Source: Actinomycetes bacterium
GTDB lineage: Bacteria; Actinomycetota; Actinomycetes; Actinomycetales; Microbacteriaceae
Assembly (NCBI GenBank): GCA_023428065.1
Contig: JAEYZI010000004.1
Span: forward strand, 25,004 to 89,003
DNA length: 64,000 nt
Direction of reading: 5' to 3'
The notes below the pieces were generated by a model. It was not told where the DNA came from. It made no database searches and saw nothing but the letters and a program-made list of their open reading frames with translations. Shown in pieces: positions 9,077 to 18,429 of the stretch; the stretch's first letter is position 1, and each line of letters starts with the position of its first letter. Position numbers and translations under genes: made by a program.

Positions 9077-9113
9077 GTTCGTCGCGGGGCGTGTGGGACA
9101 CCCCTCTGCCACC

Positions 9114-11171
9114 ATGTACCCCATGACCGCCCGCGCCGCCGCCCGTGTGACGGGGATCGTCGGGCTGACCCTGTCGATCGCGTTCCTCGCGGGGGGCATC
9201 AGCATCGACGTCGCCCTCGCCGGCGTCGGTGCGCACGGACCCGTCGCCCCCGGCTGGTCGGGCCTCTCCCACCTGGCCATGGCGGTCAGCGGAGCGGTAC
9301 TGCTGCTGCGCATCTCCTGGCACCCGATCGCCGTCGTGCTCCTGGCCTTCGGCGCGTTCGGCACCTTCGCCGCGCTCGCCTCCGCCTGGGTGGGGCTCGC
9401 GCTCGTCCTCTGGCCGGGCGCGCCCTTGGGCGAGGCCGCCCTCGTCGTCAACCAGCGGCTCTTCGACGCCGCGCGGCTCGCCGTGCCTCTCGTCCTGGTG
9501 CTCTTTCCGGACGGCCGGCTCCCGACCCGACGCGTGCTGCGCGTGCCCGCCATCGCGAGCATCGCCCTCGGGATCGCGCCCATCGTCGGCACCCTGCTGA
9601 AGCCCTGGGAGGTGCTCGCGGCGACCGACGGCGCCCCCGACCCGAGCGTGCGTCCGTGGTATCGGCCGGGCTGGGGCCTGCCCCTCGACCCCGCGCTCTG
9701 GACGGCGATCGACCGCGTGCTCGACGTGTGCGGTACGGCGGCACCCGTGATCGCGGTCGGCGTGCTCATCGGGCGGCGCTTCGGCGCGAACGAGGAGCTG
9801 CGCCGCCAGCTCCGGTGGATCGCGTGGGCGGGAGCGCTCTTCATCGTCGTGCTCGTGGCCGTGCCCTTCGCCCTCGACTGGACGCTCTGGTCGATCTCGA
9901 TCATCGCCGCCGTGACGACGATGTGCATCGCCGTCTCGATCGCGGTCATGCGCTACCGCCTCGAGAGCATCGACCGCCTCATCGGGTGGACGATCCTCTA
10001 CGGCGTGCTCGTCGTCGCGGTCGTGCTGCTCGACATCATGCTGCTCGCGATCGTGGGCGGGGTCCTCGGCGAGAACACCACGGCCCTCGTCGCGGCGATC
10101 GTCGTGCTCATCGCGTTCGCCCCGCTGCGTGAGCCCATGCTCGCGTGGATCTCGCGCGTCGTCTACGGCCGCCGAGGAGACCCGTACGGCGTCGTCGCGG
10201 GGCTCGCCGACAGCCTCGAGCACTCCGACGACGCCGACGACCAGCTCGACCACGTCGTGCGCTCCGTCGCCCGCGCATTCGCGACACCCTACGCGGCCGT
10301 GCGGGTCGACCAGCCCGACGGCACGCGCCTGACCGCGACCCACGGGACGCCCCGCCCCGACGCGGTCGTCATGCCGCTCAGCTACCGTGGCGAGACGATC
10401 GGCGAGCTCGAGATGGCACCCGCGCGCCGCACGCGGCTGTCGCGCCGCGACGAGCGCCTGCTCGCCGACGTCGTGCGCCAAGCGGCGGCCGCCGTGCGCG
10501 CCACCGTGCTCAACGCCGAGCTGCAGCACAGCCGCGAGGAGCTCGTGCTCGCGCGCGAGGAGGAGCGCAGCCGACTCCGCCGCGACGTGCACGACGGACT
10601 CGGGCCCGCCCTCGCAGCCGTCAAGGTGCGCATCGACGCCGCGCGCAACGTGGCCGCCTCCGACCCCGAGAAGGCCGACCGCATCCTCGAGATCGCCTCG
10701 CGCACCGTGACGGATGCCGTGGGCGACATCCGCCGGATCGTGCACGACCTGCGACCCCCCACGCTCGACGACCTCGGCCTCCGGAGCGCCCTCGAGCGCG
10801 TCTGCGACTCGTGGGAGGCGACGGGCCCCGCGGTGACGCTCGACTACACCCTCGAGGGGACGCCGCCGCCCGCGATCGAGGTGGCCGTCTACCGCATCGC
10901 GAGCGAGGCGGTCAACAACGCGCGGCGCCACGCGGCGGCGCGCGCCGTGCGCGTCGCCGTCTCGGAGACGGACCGCGCGATCGTGGTCGAGGTGTCGGAC
11001 GACGGCGCGGGGATCGACCCGACCGCGCCGCGCGGCGTCGGACTGCGGTCGATGCGCGAACGCGCCAACGAACTCGGCGGCGAACTCGCCGTCTCGAGCG
11101 GCAGGGAGGGCACCACGCTTCGTGCGACCCTCCCCCTGCCGCGCGTCGCGAAGGAGGCGACCCATGTCTGA
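9114..11171 (+). CDS. Membrane sensor histidine kinase, NarL/DesK type
   Basis: Sensor that should autophosphorylate and pass phosphate to the adjacent response regulator. 685 residues from ATG 9114; a second ATG at 9123 is equally possible. The first 330 residues form about nine or ten membrane helices. Next is a GAF-like cytosolic domain (about 360-460), then a HisKA_3 dimerisation region with the phospho-acceptor His493 in EEERSRLRRDVHDGLGP. Last is a HATPase domain with NNARRHA (N box), DDGAGID (G1) and GLRSMRERA (G2). The multi-helix input domain suggests sensing of a membrane or hydrophobic signal. The gene's stop overlaps the regulator's ATG, so the pair is coupled. Confidence 0.92.
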   Translation: MYPMTARAAARVTGIVGLTLSIAFLAGGISIDVALAGVGAHGPVAPGWSGLSHLAMAVSGAVLLLRISWHPIAVVLLAFGAFGTFAALASAWVGLALVLWPGAPLGEAALVVNQRLFDAARLAVPLVLVLFPDGRLPTRRVLRVPAIASIALGIAPIVGTLLKPWEVLAATDGAPDPSVRPWYRPGWGLPLDPALWTAIDRVLDVCGTAAPVIAVGVLIGRRFGANEELRRQLRWIAWAGALFIVVLVAVPFALDWTLWSISIIAAVTTMCIAVSIAVMRYRLESIDRLIGWTILYGVLVVAVVLLDIMLLAIVGGVLGENTTALVAAIVVLIAFAPLREPMLAWISRVVYGRRGDPYGVVAGLADSLEHSDDADDQLDHVVRSVARAFATPYAAVRVDQPDGTRLTATHGTPRPDAVVMPLSYRGETIGELEMAPARRTRLSRRDERLLADVVRQAAAAVRATVLNAELQHSREELVLAREEERSRLRRDVHDGLGPALAAVKVRIDAARNVAASDPEKADRILEIASRTVTDAVGDIRRIVHDLRPPTLDDLGLRSALERVCDSWEATGPAVTLDYTLEGTPPPAIEVAVYRIASEAVNNARRHAAARAVRVAVSETDRAIVVEVSDDGAGIDPTAPRGVGLRSMRERANELGGELAVSSGREGTTLRATLPLPRVAKEATHV

Positions 11172-11844
11172 CACCGAGACCACCCGCACGCCCGCGCAGC
11201 GCGTGCGCATCCTCCTCGTCGACGACCATCCGATCTACCGCGACGGTCTCGAGCTGCTGCTCGGCTCCATCCCCGGGTTCGAGGTCGTCGCCGCGGTCGG
11301 CGACGGCGCCGAGGCGATCACGGCGGCGAGCGAGCACCGGCCCGACGTCATCGTCATGGACATCCAGATGCCCGTCATGGACGGCATCGAGGCCACCAAG
11401 CGCATCGTCGCGGAGGACGGCTCGGCGGGCATCATCGTGCTCACGATGTCGGAGGACGACGAGTCGGTCTTCCAGGCGATGCGCGCGGGCGCCCGCGGCT
11501 ACCTGCTCAAGGCCGCGAGCCAGGAGGACATCGCGCAGGCGATCCGCTCCGTCGCGGGCGGCGGCGTCATCTTCGGCGCGAGCCTCGCGTCGCGCATCGG
11601 CGAGTTCTTCGCGCGCGCCTCGGCGCCCGCATCCGCGACGCCGTTCCCCCAGCTCACCCCGCGCGAGCGCGAGATCCTCGACCTCATCGCCGCGGGGCGC
11701 ACCAACCCCCAGATCGCGCAGGCGCTCTTCCTGTCGCCGAAGACGGTGCGCAACCACGTCTCGATGATCTTCACGAAGCTCCACGTGGACGATCGCGGCG
11801 GCGCGGTCGTCGTGGCGCGCGAGGCGGGGCTCGGCAAGCTCTGA
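11164..11844 (+). CDS. NarL/LuxR-family response regulator
   Basis: 226 residues. The receiver domain (about 12-130) has the acidic pair in LLVDDHP, the phosphorylated Asp66 in VIVMDIQMP, a Thr/Ser switch in LTMSEDDE and the conserved Lys in GYLLKAA. The C-terminal LuxR-type helix-turn-helix (LTPREREILDLIAAGRTNPQIAQALFLS and onward, about 157-220) binds DNA. The ATG overlaps the kinase stop by 8 nt (11164-11171), and the kinase end carries a GGAGG-like ribosome site, so both proteins are made together. Targets are unknown; the divergent membrane/LARTG gene pair is a reasonable guess. Confidence 0.95.
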   Translation: MSDTETTRTPAQRVRILLVDDHPIYRDGLELLLGSIPGFEVVAAVGDGAEAITAASEHRPDVIVMDIQMPVMDGIEATKRIVAEDGSAGIIVLTMSEDDESVFQAMRAGARGYLLKAASQEDIAQAIRSVAGGGVIFGASLASRIGEFFARASAPASATPFPQLTPREREILDLIAAGRTNPQIAQALFLSPKTVRNHVSMIFTKLHVDDRGGAVVVAREAGLGKL

Positions 11845-11879
11845 CCCGAGCGCCGGTCCTCGTACGGGCGCCCGGCTGT

Positions 11880-11885
11880 TAACCT
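11880..11885 (+). promoter_or_regulatory. -10 box for a leaderless methyltransferase transcript
   Basis: TAACCT ends 6 nt before the ATG at 11892. The spacing places the transcription start at the start codon. No convincing -35 and no ribosome site are present. Confidence 0.5.
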
Positions 11886-11891
11886 CGGCCC

Positions 11892-12803
11892 ATGGCCGCC
11901 GCCGACAGCTGGGGACCGGGATCGTGGGATGCAGCGAGCCCGGACACCGTCGTGCTCGGCGACAACCTCGAGGTCGCCCGCGAGCTGCCCGACGGCTCCT
12001 TCCGCCTCGTCTACCTCGACCCGCCGTTCAACACGGGCCGCACACAGCGGCACCGCGCGGTGCAGACCGTGCGCGACCCGGAGGGCGACCGCGCGGGCTT
12101 CGGCGGCGAACGCTACCGCACGGTCGTGCGGTCGCTCTACGGCTACGACGACCGCTTCGAGGACTACTGGGCGTTCCTCGAGCCACGGCTCGGCGAGGCG
12201 TGGCGGCTGCTCGACGAGCGCGGCACGCTCTACCTGCACCTCGACTACCGCGAGGCGCACTACGCGAAGGTCGCGCTCGACGCGCTGTTCGGGCGCGAGT
12301 GCTTCCTCAACGAGCTCATCTGGGCCTACGACTACGGCGGCAAGTCCAACCGCCGGTGGCCGGCCAAGCACGACACGATCCTCGTCTACGTCAAGGACCC
12401 CGCGAAGTACCACTTCGACAACGCCGCCGTCGACCGCGAGCCCTACATGGCCCCCGGGCTCGTGACGCCCGAGAAGGTCGAGCGCGGCAAGCTCCCGACC
12501 GACGTGTGGTGGCACACGATCGTCGCGACGGGCGGCGCGGAGCGCACGGGCTACCCCACCCAGAAACCCGAGGGCATCCTGCGCCGCATCGTGCAGGCCT
12601 CGAGCGCGCCGGGCGACGCGGTGCTCGACCTCTTCGCGGGGTCGGGCACGACGGGGGCCGTCGCCTCCGCGCTCGGGCGTCGCTTCCTGCTCGTCGACGC
12701 GAACCCGGATGCGGTAGCCGTCATGCGCACGCGACTGCTCGGCGCGCGGTTCCTGCGTGCCGAGCCCGCGGCATCCGCGCAGTCCGCCGCGGGAGCGGTG
12801 TAG
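11892..12803 (+). CDS. Orphan beta-class DNA N4/N6 methyltransferase
   Basis: SAM-dependent methyltransferase that should modify adenine or cytosine amino groups at a specific site. 303 residues. The catalytic DPPF (43-46, in YLDPPFNTGR) comes before the SAM-binding LDLFAGSGTTG (about 243-253), which is the beta-class order. Between them lie GKSNRRWPAKHD and GYPTQKPEGI, also typical of this class. No restriction endonuclease, specificity subunit or helicase lies nearby, so it is an orphan, more likely acting in regulation or maintenance than in a restriction system. Start chosen because TAACCT lies 6 nt upstream. Target sequence cannot be inferred. Confidence 0.85.
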   Translation: MAAADSWGPGSWDAASPDTVVLGDNLEVARELPDGSFRLVYLDPPFNTGRTQRHRAVQTVRDPEGDRAGFGGERYRTVVRSLYGYDDRFEDYWAFLEPRLGEAWRLLDERGTLYLHLDYREAHYAKVALDALFGRECFLNELIWAYDYGGKSNRRWPAKHDTILVYVKDPAKYHFDNAAVDREPYMAPGLVTPEKVERGKLPTDVWWHTIVATGGAERTGYPTQKPEGILRRIVQASSAPGDAVLDLFAGSGTTGAVASALGRRFLLVDANPDAVAVMRTRLLGARFLRAEPAASAQSAAGAV

Positions 12804-12835
12804 CGCGGCGTCATCGATGTGACAGCCGACGCGGT

Positions 12836-12910
12836 CGAGGCGCAGGATGGAGGCACCGCAGAGCATCCAGCGAAGCCTCGCGTCCGGGCCCAAACCGGAC
12901 ACCGCCTGCG
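12836..12910 (+). ncRNA. Candidate structured leader RNA (pseudoknot topology) of the MetE-like gene
   Basis: Four complementary segments lie in the 153-nt gap before the MetE-like gene. They are: P1 CGAGGC (12836-12841) with GCCTCG (12875-12880); an inner stem GGAT (12845-12848) with ATCC (12865-12868); a hairpin GTCCGG (12882-12887) with CCGGAC (12895-12900); and a long-range pairing CGCAGG (12841-12846) with CCTGCG (12905-12910) that would close a pseudoknot. The order resembles the SAH riboswitch class, which is known upstream of methionine-cycle genes. The conserved SAH-riboswitch nucleotides are not clearly matched, so this is a candidate only. Confidence 0.4.
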
Positions 12911-12956
12911 ATTCCCCACCGACACGGCATCGGCCGCACACGAAAAGGAGTCGCTC

Positions 12957-14171
12957 ATGACCGGGCGCATCGAGACCACGACCGCAGGCAGCCTTCCCCG
13001 CACGCCCGAGCTCATCGCCGCCAACCGCGCCCGCACCTTCGCCGACGACGGCTTCACCCTGCTGCGCACCCCCGAGTTCGACGCGCTCGTCGCCGACGCC
13101 GTGGGCGGGCTCGTGGCACGCCAGAAGGAGGTCGGCCTCACCCACGTGGGCGACGGCGAGTTCGGCAAGGCCATGTCGAGCGCTGTCGACTACGGCGCGT
13201 GGTGGTCGTACTCGTTCCAGCGCGTCGCGGGCCTCTCGCTCACCGAGGAGAACGCCCTCAACCAGCAGCCCGTGCGGTCCGAGCCCGGGCACATCCGCCT
13301 CACCGCGTTCACCGACCGCCGCGACCGCCACGCGTTCGCCGAGGCATATGCGGACGCCGAGACGATCCCCACGGGACGCGTCGCCACCCCGTTCCCGAGC
13401 GCGACGGGCCCGCTGAGCTACCGCGGCCAGGACGCGGTCGCCGCCGACGTCGCGAACCTCACGGCCGCCCTCGCGGCGAACGGGCTGCAGACGGGCTTCA
13501 TCACGAGCATCGCGCCCGGTTCGGCCGCGCGCGTGCTCAACCAGCACTACCCCACCGAGAAGGACTACGTGTGGGCGTGGGCCGAGGCGCTGCGCGAGGA
13601 GTACCGCGCGATCATCGACGCCGGCCTCGTGCTGCAGATCGACGACCCGTCGCTCGCCGAGAACTGGGACCAGATCAACCCCGAGCCGAGCGTCGAGGAC
13701 TACCGCGCGTTCTCACGGGAGAACATCGAGGCGCTCAACTGGGCGCTGCGTGACCTGCCGCAGGACCGCATCCGCTACCACCTGTGTTGGGGCAGCTGGC
13801 ACGGCCCCCACACGACCGACCTCGAGTTCCGCCACATCATCGACCTCATGCTGTCGGTGAACGCGGGCGCCTACTCGTTCGAGGCGGCCAACGCGCGGCA
13901 CGAGCACGAGTGGAAGCTCTGGCGCGACGTCGAACTGCCCGCGGGCAAGAAGATCCTGCCCGGTGTCGTCGGGCACTCCACGAACGTCGTCGAGCACCCC
14001 GAGCTCGTCGCCGACCGCATCGAGGCGTTCGCGTCGCTCGTGGGCCCCGAGAACGTCATCGCGTCGACGGATTGCGGCCTCGGTGGCCGTGTGCACCCGC
14101 AGATCGCGTGGGCGAAGCTCGAGGCGCTCACCGAGGGCGCCCGCATCGCCTCCGACCGCCTCTTCGGCTGA
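12957..14171 (+). CDS. Cobalamin-independent methionine-synthase-like methyltransferase
   Basis: 404 residues, matching the short C-terminal-type MetE homologues rather than full MetE (about 750). It starts ETTTAGSLPRTPEL, the typical opening of this family's TIM barrel. HLCWGSWHG (His275, Cys277) and the later STDCGLGG (Cys about 372) supply the likely zinc ligands that activate a thiol such as homocysteine. GDGEFGK near residue 65 is also conserved. The methyl donor for such short proteins is generally not methyltetrahydrofolate polyglutamate and is unknown here. ATG 12957 follows an AAAAGGAG ribosome site. The long structured leader suggests RNA-level control by a methionine-cycle metabolite; that is inference. 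Confidence 0.8.
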   Translation: MTGRIETTTAGSLPRTPELIAANRARTFADDGFTLLRTPEFDALVADAVGGLVARQKEVGLTHVGDGEFGKAMSSAVDYGAWWSYSFQRVAGLSLTEENALNQQPVRSEPGHIRLTAFTDRRDRHAFAEAYADAETIPTGRVATPFPSATGPLSYRGQDAVAADVANLTAALAANGLQTGFITSIAPGSAARVLNQHYPTEKDYVWAWAEALREEYRAIIDAGLVLQIDDPSLAENWDQINPEPSVEDYRAFSRENIEALNWALRDLPQDRIRYHLCWGSWHGPHTTDLEFRHIIDLMLSVNAGAYSFEAANARHEHEWKLWRDVELPAGKKILPGVVGHSTNVVEHPELVADRIEAFASLVGPENVIASTDCGLGGRVHPQIAWAKLEALTEGARIASDRLFG

Positions 14172-14204
14172 GTCGCGGCGAGCGCCGTCCCGCGGCGGCG
14201 TCGA

Positions 14205-14210
14205 TACGCT
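14205..14210 (+). promoter_or_regulatory. -10 box for leaderless HAD-phosphatase transcript
   Basis: TACGCT ends 6 nt before the ATG at 14217, with no ribosome site in between. Transcription should start at the start codon. Confidence 0.5.
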
Positions 14211-14216
14211 GAGGGC

Positions 14217-15002
<786 letters not shown>

Positions 15003-15017
15003 GCGGATCCCGCCGGG

Positions 15018-16505
15018 TCAGGCGGCGGGCGCCTGCGTGACCGCGACGGACCCCGTGAGCGGGTCGCCCGAGGAGCGCGTCACGAAGCAGAAGTAGCTGC
15101 GGTCGCCCGCGGCCCACTGCTCCGCATCCGCCGGGTACGTGCCCTCCACCTGCAGGTCGCTGTACTGGCCTGCGGCGGCGAGGTCGACGACCCCTGCCGC
15201 GCGGCACAGCTGCTGCACCTGGGTGTCGAGCGCCTCGGCGCCCGGGTACGGCTCGTCCGTCGCGCCCTCGGCGGCCGGCGGGAGGGTGCCGCGGGAGGCG
15301 AGCTGCGCGGGGTGCTCGTCGGCGCAGTCGACGACGGTGAACTGAGCGGACCAGGCGCCGTCGTAGGGGTCCAGGCACTCACCGCCGAGGAGCTCGTTCC
15401 ACAACCACACGCCCGGCTCGACGGGCCCGGCGGGGAGCGCCGTGGCGCTCGGGCTGGGGGCCGGGCTCGACGATGCGCTCGGGGTCGGCGTGGGCGCGGG
15501 CGCCGCGATCGCCCCGAGGCGCGTACCCAGCAGGAAGAGCGCGAAGAGTGCGAGGAGCGCGACGAGTCCACCCGCGACGGCGAGGAGGATCTTCTGCGTG
15601 CGGCTGATCTCGCCCTTGCCGGCGGCGCGCGTGCCGGCCTCCGCCGCCTCCGGCTGTTCGGTCCCCTCGGGCTTGCGCGCGAACGGCGACTGGGAGGGGC
15701 CCGGCTCTGCCGCGTAGTCGCGGAAGTTGTCCTCGCCGAAGAGGGCCTCGAGTGCCGACGTCGTCGACGCGTCGTGGGCGATCGCCGCCGAGCCGAGCAT
15801 CTCGGTGTTCGCGAGGTCGGTCGCCGCCTCGGGCGGGATGGAGGCCTGGGGGGCGACGGGGGCGGCCGCGACCGGCGGAGGAACGGTGTCCATCATCTGC
15901 GTCGGCTGCTCCCACGACGCCGTGGGGCGGTCGACCGCGGGTCGCGGCGGCTCGCTCGGAGGCGGTGGCATCGTGGGAGGCGTCCAAGCGCCCGTCGCCG
16001 CCGGGGGCGCGGTCGGACCCGGGGTGGGCGGCTCGACGAGCGGGGGAGGCACCGCGACGGCCGGTGTCGACATCGCCGGCACGGGCGGCGTGGGCGGCGG
16101 CACGGGCGCACCGGACTGCGGAGGCACACCGGTCTGCGGCGGCACGGCGGACCCCGCTCCCGGCATCCACGCGGGCGTGAGGGGCGACGCGGGCGCGGCC
16201 GGCTGAGGCGGCGCGGCAGGCGCAGGCGGCGCGGCAGGCGCGGGCGGCGTCACGGGCGCGTCCGACGCACCCGGCTTCAGCCCCCAGGCGAAGCCCGACC
16301 CGGACCCCGGCTCGCCCGAGGTCGGTGCCGGGGGTGTCGAGGCCGCGGGCGGCGCAGGCGGAGCGGCCGCAGGCGGTGCCGTCGCGGGGGGAACCGGCGC
16401 GGGCGCAGGGGGAGAGGTCGGTTCGGATTCTGGCGCGTCGAACTGCGCCGCGAGCCAGTCGCTCGCGGACCGCTCGGCGTCGTCGTCTCGGGGTCGGTCG
16501 TTCAT
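15018..16505 (-). CDS. Proline-rich single-pass membrane protein with septum-formation-like C-terminus
   Basis: 495 residues. The first 200 are extremely rich in Pro and Ala (PPAPAPVPPA-type runs) and probably disordered in the cytoplasm. One membrane helix lies at about 300-325 (ILLAVAGGLVALLALFALFLLG). After a Ser/Pro linker, the extracellular end carries cysteines in GGECLDPYDG, VDCADEHPAQL, QLCRAAG and SYFCFVT. This pattern resembles the septum-formation domain of actinobacterial membrane proteins. Such proteins are thought to act at the division site, but direct evidence for this gene is lacking. It follows pyrE on the same strand after 11 nt, so it is probably cotranscribed. Confidence 0.65.
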   Translation of the reverse strand: MNDRPRDDDAERSASDWLAAQFDAPESEPTSPPAPAPVPPATAPPAAAPPAPPAASTPPAPTSGEPGSGSGFAWGLKPGASDAPVTPPAPAAPPAPAAPPQPAAPASPLTPAWMPGAGSAVPPQTGVPPQSGAPVPPPTPPVPAMSTPAVAVPPPLVEPPTPGPTAPPAATGAWTPPTMPPPPSEPPRPAVDRPTASWEQPTQMMDTVPPPVAAAPVAPQASIPPEAATDLANTEMLGSAAIAHDASTTSALEALFGEDNFRDYAAEPGPSQSPFARKPEGTEQPEAAEAGTRAAGKGEISRTQKILLAVAGGLVALLALFALFLLGTRLGAIAAPAPTPTPSASSSPAPSPSATALPAGPVEPGVWLWNELLGGECLDPYDGAWSAQFTVVDCADEHPAQLASRGTLPPAAEGATDEPYPGAEALDTQVQQLCRAAGVVDLAAAGQYSDLQVEGTYPADAEQWAAGDRSYFCFVTRSSGDPLTGSVAVTQAPAA

Positions 16506-16516
16506 GGTCGGATGCG

Positions 16517-17071
16517 CTACTGGGGTTCGAGTCCGAGGTCGGCGAGACGGATGGCGGCGAGATACGGATAGCCGGCGGCCTCGATGCGCTCCTGCGCTTC
16601 GGTGGCCCGATCGACGACGACGGCGACGGCCGCGATCTCGGCCCCGACCTTCTCGAGCGCCTCGATCGCCTTGAGGGGGGAGCCGCCCGTCGTGGAGGTG
16701 TCCTCGAGCACGATGACGCGCTTGCCCTCGAGGTCGGGCCCCTCGACCTGGCGGCCGCGTCCGTGGTCCTTCGGCTCCTTGCGCACGACGAAGGCGTCGT
16801 ACGAGAGACCGCGCGCGGCGCCCTGGTGCAGCACGGCGGCCGCGATCGGGTCGGCGCCCATCGTGAGGCCGCCGACGGCGTCCACATCCGGGATCTCGGC
16901 GATGAGGTCGACCATGACCTGCCCGATGAGCGGCGCGACCCGGTGGTCGAGGCTCACCTTGCGCAGGTCGATGTAGTAGCTGGCCTTCTTGCCGCTCGTG
17001 AGCGTGAAGTCGCCGTGGAAGACGGCTTCGTTCCTGATGTGCTCGATGAGCTGGGTGCGGGCGTCGGTCAC
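16517..17071 (-). CDS. pyrE: Orotate phosphoribosyltransferase
   Basis: Transfers orotate to PRPP to form orotidine 5'-phosphate in de novo pyrimidine synthesis. 184 residues, normal for the family. The PRPP-binding loop is RVIVLEDTSTTGGSPLKAI (about 112-128), and the flexible catalytic loop contains VVRKEPKDHGRGRQVEGP with the conserved Lys and His. The GTG start at 17071 has both a TAGGCT box ending 7 nt upstream and a GGAGG stretch overlapping the spacer. Whether translation is leaderless is therefore unsettled. The proline-rich membrane protein follows after 11 nt. Confidence 0.95.
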   Translation of the reverse strand: MTDARTQLIEHIRNEAVFHGDFTLTSGKKASYYIDLRKVSLDHRVAPLIGQVMVDLIAEIPDVDAVGGLTMGADPIAAAVLHQGAARGLSYDAFVVRKEPKDHGRGRQVEGPDLEGKRVIVLEDTSTTGGSPLKAIEALEKVGAEIAAVAVVVDRATEAQERIEAAGYPYLAAIRLADLGLEPQ

Positions 17072-17078
17072 GGCCTCC

Positions 17079-17084
17079 AGCCTA
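17079..17084 (-). promoter_or_regulatory. -10 box for pyrE
   Basis: TAGGCT on the minus strand ends 7 nt before the pyrE GTG (17071). It is back to back with the promoter of the exonuclease gene, whose TAGCGT lies at 17115-17120. Confidence 0.45.
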
Positions 17085-17114
17085 GGGCGCGGTGTGACGA
17101 TCGGACGTCCCCGC

Positions 17115-17120
17115 TAGCGT
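17115..17120 (+). promoter_or_regulatory. -10 box for leaderless exonuclease III transcript
   Basis: TAGCGT ends 6 nt before the ATG at 17127, without a ribosome site. The arrangement is the same as at several other genes in this window. Confidence 0.5.
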
Positions 17121-17126
17121 TGCAGC

Positions 17127-17966
17127 ATGCGCATCGCGACCTGGAACATCAACTCGATCCGCAGCCGTCACGCGCGGGCGATCGACTGGATGCTGCGCGA
17201 GGACGTCGACGTCGTCGCGTTCCAGGAGATCAAGTGCACCGAGGCCCAGTTCCCGTTCGCCGCCTTCCAGGACGCCGGCTACGAGGTCGTGCTGCACGGC
17301 CTCAACCAGTGGAACGGGGTCGCGATCGCCGCGCGGCACGCGATCGAGGATGTCGAGATCGGCTTCCCCGGTCAGCCCGGCTTCCTCAAGGGTCACGAGG
17401 GCACGGACGTGCCGATCGAGGCGCGCGCGATCGGCGCGACCGTGCAGGGCCTGCGCCTGTGGAGCCTGTACGTGCCGAACGGGCGCGCCCTCGGCGACCC
17501 GCACTACGCCTACAAGCTCGACTGGCTCGCGACCCTCGCCGCCGACACCCGCGACTGGCTCGCCGCCGATCCCGAGCTCCCGCTCGCCCTCATGGGCGAC
17601 TTCAACATCGCCCCCCTCGACTCGGACGTCGGCGACCCGTCGTTCGTCCCGGGCGTCTCGACCCACATCTCGCCCCCCGAGCGCGAGGCCTTCGCGGCGC
17701 TCGAGGCAGCGGGCCTCACGGACGTCGTGCGTCCCATCCGACCGGAGGGCTACACGTACTGGGACTACAAGCAGTTGCGCTTCCCGCGCAACGAGGGCCT
17801 GCGCATCGACTTCATCCTCGGGTCGAAGACGTTCGCCGACCGCGTCGTCGACGCCTCCATCCACCGCGAGGAGCGCAAGGGCGACGGCCCGAGCGACCAC
17901 GTGCCGGTCGTCGTCGACCTCGACCTCGGCGAGACCGACGACGACGACCGCCCGATGATCTTCTGA
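17127..17966 (+). CDS. xth: Exodeoxyribonuclease III
   Basis: AP endonuclease and 3'-5' exonuclease of base-excision repair. 279 residues, close to the E. coli enzyme. Motifs run in order: RIATWNINSIRSR (Asn7 metal site), FQEIKC (catalytic Glu), SLYVPNG (Tyr), MGDFNIAP (Asp/Asn pair), then a DFILGS segment and the C-terminal SDHVPVVVDLDL with the catalytic Asp-His. It is divergent from pyrE across 55 bp and convergent with the RidA gene. Confidence 0.95.
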   Translation: MRIATWNINSIRSRHARAIDWMLREDVDVVAFQEIKCTEAQFPFAAFQDAGYEVVLHGLNQWNGVAIAARHAIEDVEIGFPGQPGFLKGHEGTDVPIEARAIGATVQGLRLWSLYVPNGRALGDPHYAYKLDWLATLAADTRDWLAADPELPLALMGDFNIAPLDSDVGDPSFVPGVSTHISPPEREAFAALEAAGLTDVVRPIRPEGYTYWDYKQLRFPRNEGLRIDFILGSKTFADRVVDASIHREERKGDGPSDHVPVVVDLDLGETDDDDRPMIF

Positions 17967-17971
17967 CGCCG

Positions 17972-18361
17972 TCAGGGGGCGGGGATCGCGGCGATCGCCT
18001 CGATCTCGACGAGCACTCCCGGGCGCGACGGAGGCACCGCGATGACGGTGACGGCGGTACGCGCGCTCCACTCGGCGGCGGATGCCGCGTACGCCTCGTT
18101 CGGGTCGACGCCCGTCGTGAGGTAGATCGTGAGTCTCGCGACGTTCTCGGGACCCGTGCCGGCCGCCGCGAGCACGGCCTTCACGTTGCGGAGGGCCTGG
18201 GTGGTCTGCGCCCCGAGGCCCTCGAGCAGGGTGCCCTCGGCATCGATGCCGTTCTGGCCGCCCACGTAGAGCACGGGGCCGGGGGGAAGGATCATGCCCT
18301 GCGCGAACGCGGGGCTCGTGGGGATGTCCGGAGGGTCGACGGGGATCACGGTGTCGGTCAT
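17972..18361 (-). CDS. RidA/YjgF-family protein
   Basis: 129 residues. RidA-like proteins hydrolyse reactive enamine/imine intermediates released by PLP enzymes; other members of the family have different roles. It has the family layout: VLYVGGQNGID near the N-terminus, QTTQALRNVKAVLAAAG in the middle, and VARLTIYLT with the conserved Arg near the binding cleft. The C-terminal PGVLVEIEAIAA is also typical, with Glu at the conserved position. ATG 18361 has a CAGACT box 7 nt upstream. It lies between the exonuclease gene (convergent) and the SDR gene (upstream, same strand, 68-nt gap). Confidence 0.85.
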   Translation of the reverse strand: MTDTVIPVDPPDIPTSPAFAQGMILPPGPVLYVGGQNGIDAEGTLLEGLGAQTTQALRNVKAVLAAAGTGPENVARLTIYLTTGVDPNEAYAASAAEWSARTAVTVIAVPPSRPGVLVEIEAIAAIPAP

Positions 18362-18429
18362 GCGGGGCAGTCTGCTCCCGCCCGCCGACACCGTCCACCC
18401 CCCGTCGACAGGATGGCCGCCGCGAGTGC

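Noticed and set aside
11892..12803. Restriction-modification system
   Set aside because: No endonuclease, specificity subunit or helicase gene flanks the methyltransferase.
12804..12956. SAM-IV riboswitch before the MetE-like gene
   Set aside because: A GTCATCGATGTGACAGC stretch superficially resembles the start of that class, but the later conserved segments are missing.
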